Part shown: positions 45,536-57,839 of the stretch, one piece after another
How positions within the stretch are numbered: the stretch's first letter is position 1
How the letters are laid out: each line of letters starts with the position of its first letter
Assembly (NCBI GenBank): GCA_024180945.1
Contig: JAKSGN010000033.1
Span: 124,001-188,000, forward strand
Source of the DNA: Macrophomina tecta
Lineage: Eukaryota; Ascomycota; Dothideomycetes; Botryosphaeriales; Botryosphaeriaceae
Length of the DNA stretch: 64,000 bases
Direction: 5' to 3'
Notes under the pieces: model-generated
What the model was told of the DNA's origin: nothing
Databases searched by the model: none
Seen by the model: the letters and a program-made list of their open reading frames with translations, nothing else
Translations under genes and position numbers: made by a program

Positions 45536-46361
45536 GATGATTGGATATAATCAACAGCTGCACAATCCAAAGGTCCGCCCATGTCACAAGTTTGAGAAGG
45601 GACGGAGAATTTAAAGCAGGACAGCATGTGAGATTTTGAAAAATTATAGCAAGCGAGTCGGCACTATCGTGTCCATCTGCAAGTACCTCAAGGTATGCGA
45701 TCCTTCCTGCAGCCACAACTGCTGGAAAGACGGCTGCGGCGGTCGAGACCCTGCATTATTTAGCATGTTGCAGCTGCAGGAGCCGAAAAGGGCTCACACC
45801 ATAGCTCCGTATGGAGAGCGCATCTCGCCGACCAGTCGCTCAGGACCCCCAAAGAAGTATTTAAGTCTCATGCGGGAAGTATGAAGAAAATGGATGAAAC
45901 GGTCACTCGAATCGGAGGTTTGTAGGCCACCGAGGGAGCAGGCCACCGCATACGAGTCAACATGTCCCACCAGTTTTCGCGAGGACGGCAATGCAACGGC
46001 TGTGGGCCGGCCTGACTCCCCAATTGGGATGCCTTGCCTGCGATGTGCCGGGTCTGATGTCTCGGCTAGAAAAACCCGCGAATCAAGTCGCTTCAATGCT
46101 CCCAGGCTCTTGCATTGCTGCGTCCACGCAGCTGCACCTCCACCGCCGGTAGAATGTTTGTGGATCTCCCGCTTCCAATAGCCGTGCAAGCAGTGCTCTG
46201 TTCCGGAAGAATGTCCCACCTTTAAAATTCCGCTTAAGTCGTACCACTTCCGGAGGCGATGTGCTTCGTACGGTCCAGAGATAAATGGCTTCTGGCAAGA
46301 GAAGATATTGTGTATGGCATGGAGGCGAAGAAAATATACGCTACTCATAGCGGAGCTGTCC

Positions 46362-46380
46362 AAAAAAAAAAAAAAAAAAA
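46362..46380. repeat. Homopolymer A tract (19 nt)
   Basis: A run that follows gagctgtcc; a second, shorter run with a similar lead-in (ttggacagcc) lies about 100 bp on. No element boundaries were identified. Confidence 0.85.
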
Positions 46381-46469
46381 GAAAGCAACAAAAAGGTACC
46401 ATGGTATAAGTCTCAACTACAGAGCTGAACATATGCGGAACTTGGTTTGCGACCACCCATTGGACAGCC

Positions 46470-46484
46470 AAAAAAAAAAAAAAA
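46470..46484. repeat. Homopolymer A tract (15 nt)
   Basis: Second A run of the pair, after ttggacagcc. Together they make this stretch prone to sequencing and alignment errors. Confidence 0.85.
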
Positions 46485-46686
46485 TGATTTAGCTCCTGAT
46501 CACCAAATCTAGCATGTACGGTCCAATTGCCATCTGAATATATCCATCGCATTTCCAGTCTTATTGCTCGGTGATCTGAATTTTCGCTCGGATCTCCACG
46601 CTCCCAACATGTCGGCGGTCCGTTATGCCACAGCATCTGCATTAACATGTCCACTCTCAGTATCATAATTATTAGATTCCGTGAGT

Positions 46687-47020
46687 TCAGCCATCAGTGC
46701 CAAGGATGGGCACGAACCCACCAGCGCTGAAGATGCCCCGCTTGACCGTACACCGGAGGATATCTCGCCTTGTAGCGCCGCGGTAAGACCTGGAGAGATA
46801 CACGGGATCAATGCTTGGTAAGACAGTGAAGGTGTGCGCGTTAGCCGGGAATTGGACCTCGTACCACCCGACGTCGCCGATGATGGAGCCAGCTAGAGGG
46901 AGTCGTTGAAGCGCAACTTCTGTGTCACCGGGGTTTTTATTTTGCGCTATCCACTCCTGGACCTATCCAGCTCACGATCGTTTCCGGGTGAGTGGCGCGA
47001 GGAGTACACTGCCGTGAGAT
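46687..47020 (-). other. Possible decayed protein-coding fragment, unidentified
   Basis: On the minus strand one frame reads ETIVSWIGPGVDSA and, after a one-frame shift at about 46932, the next reads PGDTEVALQRLPLAGSIIGD, VGWYEVQFPANAHTFTVLPS and IDPVYLSRSYRGATRRDIL until a stop at 46687. The second part has protein-like composition over about 80 codons without a stop and a Trp-Tyr-Glu-Val core. I recognise no family. It may be the remains of a gene, or a small split gene with an intron at the shift. The case is weak. Confidence 0.25.
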
Positions 47021-47494
47021 GCAGGCGCCTTGGCCGTGAATCAGGGATGGGAGTGTGGCGGAGGAGAAAAAGACTAGCGCAAGTGACGTGGAAGAGAAAC
47101 TACATACTGAGTAAGAGAAATTAGATGTCAGGAAATTATGCGTGCTGTAGGAGATTAACGGTGGCAGCAACGAAGCTGGCGGCAGAGTCAAAAAATATCC
47201 ACACTAACATACACGTACTGGAAACGTGCTATAAATAAATGAAAGACAATAGTGTAGCCTTGCTGCTGCAAGTAATGATTTAGAAGCGACTGAGAAATTT
47301 TATAATGACACCTGCAGAAACAAGCTCGAGTTAGGCAATCCGTTGAATGCCGCCATTACGTACTATTTTCGGAGGCATAGGGCGTTATCGAGCGCGTATT
47401 TGCTGCTAACATAGATGAAAAGGCTTTCGATTTTAGCGACTGTCTAGCACTCTATATTCATCGTGGACCATGAGCCCATACCCCCCCTGCCCTC

Positions 47495-50400
47495 CTACCT
47501 GCTCCGCCACGCCCTCGCCCAAGGCACCACAAAAGTCAATACCAAATTACTCACGCAAAACGCCGCAAACACGCCCAAATCCCGCCACCGGTCCTTATAC
47601 GCAAAGTCCAGACTGGCCGCATACTCATCCCCATCCGCATAACTACAATACCGACAATCCGCTCTCGCCGCCAGATCAACGAGATACCCGCCACTCGCCG
47701 CGATGTACTCTTGCGTATACCCGCCGCACGTCTGCCCGGGCGGCGGGTCGAATAGCGTCAGATCGCGCGCCGCGCAGACGACGGGCGCTGCGTGCAGGAC
47801 GTTCTCGACGCAGCCGCCGACGAAGTAGCGCAGCGGGTCGGCCCAGAAGAGCCACGGACGGTAAAACCCGTTCATCAGGGCGTGCGGGATAGCGGTGCCG
47901 GTGAAGGCGGTCAGCACGACCCAGACGAGCGAGTTGAGGTAGGCGACGACGCTCTCGCGCGGGCACAGCGCCGCCAGCAGCTGCGCGAAGCCCGTCGCAA
48001 AGGCGCCGAGCAGCGCGAACATCAGGAATGCGTAGCCGGTCTGCGTCGAGGTGGTGGGGTAGCCGATGGTCCAGTAGTAGCAGCAGAAGGCGAGGCCGGT
48101 AGTGAGGGCTTGCCAGGGGAGCTCGACGAGGATGAGGGAGGCGATGAGCGCGGTGCGCGAGTAGATGCCGTTTTTCTCACGGGCGGAGTAGAGCGACCAC
48201 TTGGCGTACCAGACGGCCTGGATGTCGGGCACAAGGGTAGGGACAAGCCAGGCGGCGAGGAGGAAGAAGAGCATGCGGTTCTGCACGCCCTGAAGGGAGA
48301 AGGAGGCGTGGAAGAAGTTGAAAGAGAGGAATAGCTCGGTGAAGAGAGCTTTGAAGAGCTTGCTGAAGTTGTAGAAGCCGTCTCGCCAGACGGAAATCCA
48401 GTGGCGGTGCGTGAGCTTGATGATCTGGTCTTTGAGCGGGAGAGCAAAGGCTTGAGCAGGCGTGGCAGAGGAGTCGCGGCGCTCCGTCAAGGACGCGGAG
48501 CTCTTGAGGTCAGAAATTTTGGCATGTAGTTGCTGATTCTCAGGTGAATCTGCCCAAATGCGGGCCCAGTCCTTGGTGGGATCGTCCTTGGATGTAGCAG
48601 TGTTGAGGATGAATTCGGCCGGGTTCTCCCGCTCGCCCATAACTGCACCGTACCGAGCGAAGTAGTCGACCACCTTGCGGCAATTGTTACCTGTCTCTCC
48701 AAAGTAAAGTGTTCTGCCACCGGGCGCGAGGAGTAAGACGTGGTCGAACATGTCGAAGATGATGCCAGACGGTTGATGAATGGTGCAGACCACTGGGATG
48801 CCCTGAGCCGCAATCCGTTGCAAGAACCGAACAATGGAAAATGCAGCCTGCGAATCAAGTCCAGAGGTAGGCTGTGGAACGAGTCAGTATACGACAGACG
48901 CGCTAATATAAAAAAGTCATCACTTACCTCGTCGAGGAAGAGAAGAGCGGATGGCTTTGCAGCCAGCTCCACTCCAATAGTCACACGTTTTCGCTCCTCA
49001 ACACCCAAGCCTCCGACGCCAGGAGTTCCGATCAGCGCATCAGCAATAGGCGCGAGCTCAAGCAAGTTGATGATCTCCTCGACGTAGGCGAGCTTCTCCG
49101 CTTCTGCGACGTCCATGGGCTGCCTCATGAGCGCAGAGAACTGCAACGCTTCCCTGACAGTGGCGTTGGGCTCGTGGACGTCCTGTTGCATACAAAAGCC
49201 ACAGGCCCGGCCGAAAGCGTCATCGAGGGGTTTGCCGTTGAGGAGCACCGTCCCATCAATCCTGCCTTCGGGCTTTCGTTGTGCGAGGGTGTCGAGTAGC
49301 GTTGTCTTCCCAGCGCCCGAGGCACCCATCAGAGCGGTCAACTGACCTGGCCTGACATACCCACTGACTCCGTTTAGCAATCGCTTCTCCTCGCCGTTGA
49401 CGTTGAGGGTGTACAAAACATCCTCGAAGGTGAACGTGGCAGCGGCGCTCGCGCCCATGCGTTCAGGCTGCTCATCATCGCTGCTCTCGCCCTTGTCGCA
49501 CTCGGAGTCGTTGGGGGATCCTTTAACCGATGTGGAGGCACTGCTTGCCGTGCGCGGTGATGCTCCTCCCACCTGCTTCTCTACATCACGTCCCCTCTCA
49601 TCCATCTGCACAGTCCGCAGCTCTTCAGGACGGCGCGCTCCCCGCTTGTACCCCAACTTGCTCTCAGCGCCGACCCTTCCGACCATCACCGACAGTCCGA
49701 CAGCAGCGAAGGTCACGTACACGGTCCACATGGCCACGATGATGCCCACGTTCCTCCACAGATGCTCCTCGTAGAACTCGTAATACTGCTCCAGGTACTC
49801 CTCCCCAGGCACTACACTTTGGCCCTTCGCAGCACCCGGCAACGGACACCCCTGATAGCCCGCATCCACGTAGCCCAGTCCACTTGGCACTAGCTGGGTG
49901 TCGGTGCAATGCAGGTCGATGCCCGCAAACTCGTTGGCCATGAGCGCCTCCAGCGCCCAGGGAGAGGGGGCGATGCGCCTGATCCAGCTGCCCCACGCCA
50001 GCATCGTCGGAACCGGTGGCGCGTAGCCGGAGTATGCGAGGGATACGGGCAAGGCCGCGCCGCCGACCAGCATGGCGAGGTTGTGCGAAGGCGACCAGGC
50101 ACCGAGCGCGCGGAAGAGCGAGAGCGAGGCGCAGTAGAAGAGCGAGACGACGAGGTAAAAGGTGAAGAAGTGCGACGCTGTCGGCGTCAGCCCGAGCAGG
50201 AAGTAGTAGGGCGCGGAGAAGAGCATCGTCTCGAGGAAGGCGGTAGGCACGTCGGCCAGCGTCTGCGCGAGGATGTATGAAGCTGGGTGCAGGAAGCCGA
50301 GGCGGTGCTGCTTCGCGAGCACGGGGCGCGCATTCATCGTCGAGGTCAGCTGGTTAAGGGCGTTGAGGAAAAAGTAGATGAGGACGAAGAAGACGCCGCC

Positions 50401-51807
50401 ACCTTTCATGAAGGAGCCGGTGCTAGTTTTGGGGGCATTGAAGAAGGCGGACCCGTTGATCACTGCCGTGACGACCGTCATGAAGAGAGCCGTCAACCAC
50501 GAACGTCGATCGTTCCAAAGAAGGATGAAATGGCGCCGTGTTGCTTGCATGGTCTGCTTGAGGATGGAACTGGGGTGTGGAGCTCCGGGAATGGCCCATG
50601 TGGATCTGACTCGGGCATGTTCAGCTACGAATGCCTTGACGTATGAGGGGTCTGTAGTGAATTTGTGGTTATAAGACTCCATATCAGCCCGCAGCTGTTC
50701 ATAGTACGGGGATATCCTGAATGCTTGCGCAAAAGCGTCGGGATCAAGGGGAACGGGGCCATGGTGATCGTCGCGTATTACTCTCTCCACTGGAGAGGTC
50801 ACGGCTGTTAGAAACTCCGGGGTGGTTTGGCGGCTGTGGCAGAAGAAGCCCAAATCCACGAAGTACTGTCTGGCGGCGGTAGTTTTGCCGCAGAATATCA
50901 TCCGGCCCTGGTACAGCACCATGACACGGTCGAAACACTTGGCGTACATAGACTCCGAGGTCTGGTAGAGTGTCACGATGTTTGCCATCCCAGTGGCCTG
51001 GGAGATCCTCTTCAGCGTTCGCAGAAACTTGAGCGCTGCAGAGCTGTCAAGACCCCGGATGGGGTTGTCCCAGCACGCAACTGCAGGATTGGAAGATAAG
51101 CTTTCAACCAGGGAGACACGCCGCCGCTCTCCTCCAGAGACACCTCGCACAAACGAGTCGCCCACTATGGTGTTTTTCGTATGGGGGATATCGAGCGAAT
51201 GAAGCAACTTGTCAGCAAGTTCCTCCACGGCTCCGCTATGATCCTTCTCGCCATTGTTTTTCCGCAGATGCAACCCGAACTGCGTCATGTGGCCCACGGA
51301 TAGCCGGGGGAAATGCAAATCGTCTTCTCCACAGTACACGACCTCGGAGCTGTAGCGGCGAGCCATGTCATTGGCCCCGATGGTTGCATATCGCACCTCG
51401 CCCTGAACCGCTGCGAACGCCTCGCGATGGTTTCCCATTATCTTCAATGTTGTCGAGCATCCGGAGCCTGGCCTCCCAAGGACGAGCATTGTTTCACCAG
51501 GAAATACAACTCCAGATACATCGTAAAGGATGCGTTTAGCGGACCCCTTTCGGTTGCCGACAAGCCGATGGGCGAGAGCAAGCGGGGCCAGTGCAGCCTG
51601 GCGGAAGACTTCGAGGAAGTCAAGGGCATTACTGCGACTGTTGGCTGAGCCAAGAACGGAGACGTCTTGGAAGGAGATGCCGAGTGAGCGTCCTTGATTT
51701 CGGTATATTGGGAATGCATCCTGGGTGGAGGTTGGAGGAGTGCCCTGAAGCTCGTTATTTCACTGAACTAGCAAGCGGACTTTCATTCCTACCTTTTCAG
51801 ACGGCAT
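47495..51807 (-). CDS. PDR-type ABC transporter (full-size ABCG)
   Basis: Predicted 1402 residues, exons 51807-51793, 51744-48928, 48871-47495. Plasma-membrane exporter of hydrophobic compounds with the (NBD-TMD)x2 layout. NBD1 has the degenerate Walker A typical of PDR proteins (GRPGSGCSTTLK), signature VSGGERRRVS and Walker B with CWDNPIRGLDSS. TMD1 follows (about residues 400-680, QQTMQA-type start WLTALFMTVV). NBD2 has a full Walker A (GASGAGKTTLLD), signature-like LGVEERKRVTIG and LLFLDE|PTSGLDS, the intron sitting inside the last motif. TMD2 ends the protein. The N-terminal stretch before NBD1 is short (about 70 residues). The first exon of five codons (MPSEK) was placed by phase; the acceptor at 51745 or six bases earlier cannot be distinguished. 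A Zn2Cys6 regulator gene lies upstream on the same strand, a usual partner for such pumps. Confidence 0.95.
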
Positions 51808-52479
51808 GACCAATAACTCTCCGCTTGCACGCAACTGTTCGCTTCCTCCAATACGAGAATGAAGTGCTTTTCCACTGGTACAATAAAAGCATCATGTCGA
51901 CCGCAGTGCGAAATATAAAGGAGTCTGCCATGGCCTCAGAGGGCCGATTACATTTGTCATATGACTATGATGTGTTCCTGAGGGGAAAATTCTGGTGGAA
52001 TCGTCGGTGCCTTTGGCAAAAGCACTACATTACACACCATCGAAATCCCAAGTGGTCACCTCGGGCCGACGAACGAGTTGGTGAATGCTATGGACTTCAG
52101 CATCCGCCAATCATATCCGGTATGGCGTCAGCACACAAAAATTGGTCGGCCAATAATGCGAGAGCACCAATGAAGGCTTGGACCAGCGTCGAAATGATTG
52201 ATAATCTGCTAGACAGATAAATGTTTTCCGCGCGTCGAGCATTTCGGGCCGGACGCAAAAACGTGCCATTCATTGGTCACTGCCTGCCGAGAGCCCCCGG
52301 AGAGTGATGGGAAATCACGGAGGCGGGCCGAGAGAGCCAATCAGAATCCATGCGCTCTGTCCAACTTGTTTGGACTATTCCGAATGCCTTTCTAAGTGAG
52401 AGCAGCGGTGAACAGGCATGGGCAAAGTCGTCCGCTACTGCTGCCAAACGACCCCATAAAGACTCAAGCAAGTGGCCAG
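51808..52479. other. ABC transporter promoter region
   Basis: About 670 bp between the regulator gene's end and the transporter's start. A Zn2Cys6 site, if any, would lie here, but no CGG-N-CCG palindrome was confidently recognised. AT-rich at 51.9 kb. No gene. Confidence 0.45.
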
Positions 52480-54648
52480 TTACAATAGGCTGTCGGGGAC
52501 ATCTATGACGTCGGAGCTGGTAGGCGGCCACTGGGAGACGTAATACACACCGTCGGTCGCGGCAGTAACCATCGCACTGGGAGCCCCTTTGGGTGGTGGT
52601 GCCGATGAAGTAGGGCCCGAGACAGGTCCTTGGTGAACAGATGGAAACGCTGGCGCGGATGGTAGAGATGGGAAGCCGGTGTATGGTTCGGGAAAGACAT
52701 TACTGCCGGCTATCAGCAAACACCTGCAATTTTTGGGAACACGGCAGCAACATACCTCAGCCATGGGAATGAATCAGTCAAGTCCCGCTCCCAATCGATC
52801 TCGTCCGCTCCAGAAAGCAGAGCATCCTTGGCAAATTTCATGATGTCGAGGCTAAGTTCCTTGCTGTTGTTGGGACCGACATGTTGCATCAAGTCCAAGG
52901 TTTGGATGGCACTTTCCACAACCTCAAATGTGGCTCTGGCATAGGACCGAGTTGTGGCAGGATCCAGGACGTCGTAGAGAAGAGTGATGGAGCCGACTAG
53001 AAGGCAGAATGCCACTCCTCCGTCCGATTTCATGTCCGGTGCTCTACTGGAGCATGCGTCGGTTGCAATGCGAATGATGCTCTTGGCCGAAGCCACCGAC
53101 GTTTCTATGGCAATGTTGATATCGAAGAAATTGCCAGCGGCCCTTTGAGCCTCAGCTCGTGAAGGGAAGAATGTTGCATATGTCAAAGCCGGCCGATGGA
53201 TCAACATGTGCATAAGATGGTACCACATCCCAACGAACATGCGCTGAATCTCCTGCCAGGGCTCGCCTACTGGACAGTTGGGGTCGTAAAATTGGAGATA
53301 AGACGGCAGAGAATGGGTGATGCTCTCAAGTTCCGCAGAGCATTCCCGTGCAGCTTCCATGATTGCTCTTATATCCGAAACATATTTGAGGCGTTTGGGA
53401 AAGTAGATGCCGCTCGCTATCTTGTTCGCCAGCCTGCCCATGTCTGCCGCAACTCGCACGTAAGCAAATTCCGTGCAAGGGCCGTCCGCGAGAATATCCG
53501 GAAGGGGAGCAACGATGTCTTCCGGATAGCCTGCGTCAATCTGATCGTCAAGGATGCTGGAGGGGCGGCCCGAGAACAGAGACGCAACGCGCTCGTACGC
53601 ATAAATGACCCAGAATGTTGTCCGCAAACGATGCTGGCTATAGCTATTTCCGTGGACTACTTCGGACTTGTAGAGACCCAAGGTAAGTGCGTTTTTCACG
53701 GCATAGCCAAGGTACAGATATGCATCATTCTGCTTCATGAGCTGAAATGCGTACATTGCCTGGGAGTCCTGTCAGCAAAGGCTTGGCATGATAGAGGGGC
53801 GGGGCAATGCTGGCCTTCAACAACAAAAAATGCGTCGTCTTGAGGGTAGGCACGGGCATGAAAGGCGAAGAAAGGTCTGCTCGCTCGGCAAAATGCGCAG
53901 CCCAGTTTTCAAGATCGCTAGCCTCGCTTTTACCCCTGACGCACGAGACTCTTGCTCCAAGAGCCAGCACCATGAGAACAAGCTCTTTCCCCTTGAGTGA
54001 CTTATTGCCGAGGGACGGAGTATCCCAGAACCGTGACCAGGTCTCTGCTACCTCGGATCTGAGCAAGACTGGTATCTGCGGGTGAATGGTCTTGAAGTAT
54101 TCATTGATGAAGCTATCACCAAGCTCTTTGCGGATGTGCACCTCAGCCAAGGAATCGTGGAGGGGGCTGTGGTGGGTTCGGAAATTGAACATGAAGTGGT
54201 GTAGCTTCCATTTCCGGACGCCCTTGGGCATGCCCTCGTGGCCATTGCGGTCGATGTGCTGATAGATCCTCTCCAGAAAAACAAAGTGCGATGGTGCCCC
54301 GTAGAACTGGAATGCCCCCGACTCGCTTTCGTGGACTCCGATGCCGGTGCGGATGTCTTGCTGCCTCTTGTGCTCTGCCGGAGACAGCAAAGCTTCCTGT
54401 GGTGCCGGTGGACTGGCAGGCTTTGGCACGGATGGCAGAGGAGCCGGCCTGAGGTGTTGAGGAGCGGTCGGGCGAGAAGCTCTCCGCTTCTTCCCCCGGG
54501 GCTGGGGAGCATCGTATTCACACTGGTCGTGAGAGCGCGTGCATGACTCGCACGGCTGGCCTCCACTGCATCTAACCTTGCGAGAATGGCAAGTCCTGCA
54601 CGCGCGGGATGCTCGGGCTGTCCCGCCGACAGGAGCATTGGCGGGCAT
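52480..54648 (-). CDS. Zn2Cys6 fungal transcription factor
   Basis: Predicted 686 residues from three exons: 54648-53815, 53759-52756, 52702-52480. The Zn2Cys6 binuclear cluster is complete: Cys at 17, 20, 27, 33, 36 and 43 with CRTCHSRKVRC spacing, followed by a basic linker (GKKRR). The fungal_trans regulatory domain (PF04082) spans about residues 165-480, with INEYFKTIHPQIPVL, then FLLLK|AMYAFQLM, YLYLGYAVKNALTLGLY and TFWVIYAYERVASLFSGRPSSI. It should act as a nuclear DNA-binding regulator, probably at CGG repeats. The join after FLLLK needs a GC-AG intron (aag|gccagc... ctcccag|gca, 53760-53814, with a ctgac branch site); no GT donor keeps the frame. The next gene downstream is a PDR exporter, a plausible target. 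Confidence 0.9.
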
Positions 54649-56099
54649 TCTGCTGGATGGAGGTGCTAAAGAGTCCGCTGCTAACCAATACCGAGAAAAG
54701 CCCCAGCGTCGATCAGAAAATCCACCCTAGCCTCAACAGGCTAGACCGGGATTGCCGGCGCACGTGAACACGTGTGCTTCGCGCTGCCTCGTCAAACCCA
54801 AGCCTAGAGCTGCGGGTGCAAACGCCGGGATGGCGCTCCGTGCCCAGCTCTGTTCAGCCGCAAGGCTGTTAGCTCGCCAAGACGCGTCCACGAGGGGAGT
54901 GAAGATGTGGCTGAGCTCGGTATCGGACGCGAAAACCGAGGGGCCTTGTGACGTGGCGGGGATCATCTTCGATCATGACTTTGTGAAGATGGCGGGATGT
55001 GGGGGCAGGGCAAATGGCGGTGCAGACTGCGCTGTGGATGGGATTGAGGGGGCTGAGACGGCAGTCTTGGGCACTTCATGCAGATGGTGAAGGCCGGAGA
55101 TGACGAGGAGAAGCAGCCAAGGAGTGTTGCGGGGCAGGCGACGGCCAGGTCAGACCAACCACACGCACGCCTTCAGCCTGCGGAGAGCCGTAAGCCCAGC
55201 ATGTGGCCGACGTAGCCGTGCGGACGTTCGTGGAAGGCCATGGTGGTCCTGACGGGAAAGCGATGGAAGCAGGGCGGGAACGGGCGAGCTCTGCTGGCGC
55301 CTGGCGACAGTCAACACCGGGCAACCAGTATTGCAATTTGCAGAAGCCGGCGGCCCCACGCGCGGAGGATTCGCTCGTGGTGCCGGCGCGAAACAAGGAC
55401 GGCCAGCAAGGCGCTTCGCGTGAGGCCCATGGCAGCTCCTGGCCGGTACGGGGCAGTTGAGAACAGTGCCCGGAAGCAATCTCGCCGGGGCGTTTCGAGT
55501 GGCGCACAGCGTGTCTTGTCGGGCGCGGCAGGAGAGGCGGAGCGCTGGGCGCTAAGAAAGCCTAAACGGCTCCGCGCTGCCAATTATCTTGTCTGACGTC
55601 GATCCGGCCAATAGGAGCCGCTCGCCGGCGCCGTTCTTCTGGCCAGCACGCAGCCGCGTCCGCTGCTTTTCGCTACAACGCTGTGGGAAAGGCTGTATAC
55701 ACACTCCATTCATCGTGCGCTCGCAGCATGCGCTCAACGTGACCTCAGCGATGTCCACCTCCGCCGCGCCCCCGATGCGGACCGCGCTATTGGAGGGCTG
55801 GCGATAGGAGTGCTGCCCAGCATGTCGCCAAGGACGCCGCTCCCAGCGGAGAGACTTGTTGCAGGCGCGGCACTCGTCGATTGCGCGGACTCTGGAATTG
55901 AGCTGCTGGGCGTCCCAGGTCCTCCAGCTTGGCCTCACCATCCGTATTTAACTTTCTCCCCTCGGCGGCGCCTCGCATCCAACCTCCTGAGCCAACCTCT
56001 TCTCTTCAGTCCTTCGTTTAGACAGCATTATTTCTCCCACAGCTCGCGCCCGTCTCTCGCTCCCTCGCTATCCGTCTCCTCTTCTTCCTGTGCGCCAAC
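54649..56099. promoter_or_regulatory. Divergent promoter region, regulator / GH72
   Basis: About 1.45 kb between the divergent regulator (minus) and GH72 (plus) genes. GC-rich, with many short frames but no gene. A TATTTAA element for GH72 is listed separately. Confidence 0.45.
55945..55951 (+). promoter_or_regulatory. TATA-like element of the GH72 gene
   Basis: TATTTAA about 150 bp before the ATG at 56100, followed by a CT-rich leader typical of highly expressed fungal genes. Sequence evidence only. Confidence 0.4.
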
Positions 56100-57839
56100 A
56101 TGAAGTCCGTTGGCGTTGCCGCTCTTGCCGGCGCCCTTTTTGCCCGCTCCGCTCTCGCCGACGTGCCCCCAATTGTGATCAAGGTGCGTTCTGACCCGAC
56201 ACTGCAGCTTCTGTGATGCGCTGCTCACGCTCCCCCCAGGGCCAGAAGTTCTTCTACTCCAACAATGGCACCCAGTTCTACATGCGCGGTGTCGCGTACC
56301 AGCCCGAGTACAATGCCGACGCGGCCTCGGCCAGCGACGATCCCAACAACAGGTACATCGACCCGCTGGCCGACCCGGAGACGTGCAAGCGTGATCTCGA
56401 GTATCTCAAGGAGCTGAACACCAACACCATCCGCGTCTATGCCGTGAACCCCGAAATGAACCACGACGAGTGCATGACCGCCCTCCAGGATGCCGGCATC
56501 TACGTGGTTGCCGATCTCTCGTCCCCGGGCCGGTCCATCATCTCGGATGATCCCAGCTGGGACGACAGCCTCTACGATCGTTACACTTCGGTTATCGACG
56601 CCCTGGCCCCCTACAACAACACGCTCGGCTTCTTCGCCGGCAACGAGGTGTCTAACCGCGCCAACAACACTAACGCCTCCGCTTTCGTCAAGGCCGCCGT
56701 GCGCGACAGCAAGGCGTACATTGTGGAGAGGAACTACCGTGCCATCGGCGTGGGCTATGCCACCAACGACGATGCTGAGATTCGTGAGGCCATGGAAGAC
56801 TACTTCAACTGCGGGTCGCAGGAAGAGTCGGTTGACTTCTGGGGCTACAACATCTACTCCTGGTGCGGCGACTCGTCCTTCCGCGAGTCCGGCTACGACG
56901 AGCAGGTCAAGAAGTTCGCCGACTACCCCGTGCCCGTGTTCTTCGCCGAGTACGGCTGCAACGTCGTGCAGCCGCGCAAGTTCACCGACATCCCCGTGCT
57001 CTACGGCGACCAGATGAACGACGTCTTCTCCGGCGGCATCGTGTACATGTTCCACCAGGAGGCCAACGACTACGGCCTCGTGACCATTGACGGCGACACC
57101 GTCTCCACCCTCGTCGACTTCAACAACTACAAGAGCCAGATCGCCAAGGCCACCCCGACCGGAGTCAACAGCGCCGACTACGAGCCCACCAACACCCGCC
57201 AGCGCGACTGCCCCGCCGTCAACACCGCCTGGATGGCCACGGCCAGCCCTCTGCCCCCTCGCCCCAACACCGAGCTCTGCAGGTAAGCATCACTCTCCCC
57301 TCCCGCCTGGCCTACGTCCGCCACTAACAGCCTCGCTCAGGTGCATGTACAACTCGCTCTCTTGCGTCGCCTCGTCGGACGTGGAGCCGGAGAACTACGG
57401 CAACCTCTTCGGCCAGGTGTGCGGCATGTCGGAAGAGGCGTGCGCGGGCATTGCGGCCAACGCCACCACCGGCACCTACGGCGCCTACAGCATGTGCAAC
57501 ACCACCGAGCAGCTCGGCTTCGTGCTCAACCGCTACTACGAGCTGCAGGACCGCGCCGACGACGCGTGCGCCTTCGACGGCCAGGCCACGCTCAAGGACG
57601 CCGTCGAGCCCAGCGGCGAGTGCGCGTCGCTCATGGACCAGGCCGGCGAGGCGGGCACCGCCACCGTCTCGTCCTCGTCCGGCGGCAGCGGGGCCGCCGC
57701 CACCGGGTCGAGCGGCGCGAGCGCGGGTGCCGCCAGCGGCATGCAGGCGCCGGGCAGGGTCACGTTGGGCGCTGCTGCGGGCGTGGGTGCGTACGTCGTC
57801 ACTGCCGTCCTGGCTGGTGCGGGTATGATTCTGTTGTAA
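56100..57839 (+). CDS. GPI-anchored beta-1,3-glucanosyltransferase, GH72 with X8 module
   Basis: Predicted 541 residues from three exons: 56100-56183, 56240-57282, 57341-57839. GH72 (Gas/Gel) enzymes cut and rejoin beta-1,3-glucan chains at the cell surface and are needed for wall assembly. A signal peptide (1-20) precedes the catalytic domain: [22 protein letters not shown], the proton donor in [10 protein letters not shown] (Glu about 164) and the nucleophile in VFFAEYGC (Glu about 264), then [17 protein letters not shown]. The second part is the Cys-rich X8/CBM43 module ([31 protein letters not shown]). The C-terminus is a Ser/Gly/Ala-rich spacer with a final hydrophobic tail, a clear GPI signal. 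Presence of the X8 part places it with the larger GAS1/GEL4-like group, not the short form. Confidence 0.96.

Larger units (their letters stand above)
45536..46686. other. Intergenic with poly(A) tracts
   Basis: Promoter region of the FAD oxidase and beyond. Two A runs (46362-46380 and 46470-46484) make long but meaningless open frames on the minus strand (45794-46666). No gene called. Confidence 0.5.

Noticed and set aside
45794..46666. 290-codon minus-strand frame with poly-Phe
   Set aside because: Poly-Phe comes from the A tracts; no start context, domain or splice logic.
56225..57055. 276-codon open frame on the minus strand
   Set aside because: Exact antisense of the GH72 catalytic exon; Val/Gly/His-rich text without family features.
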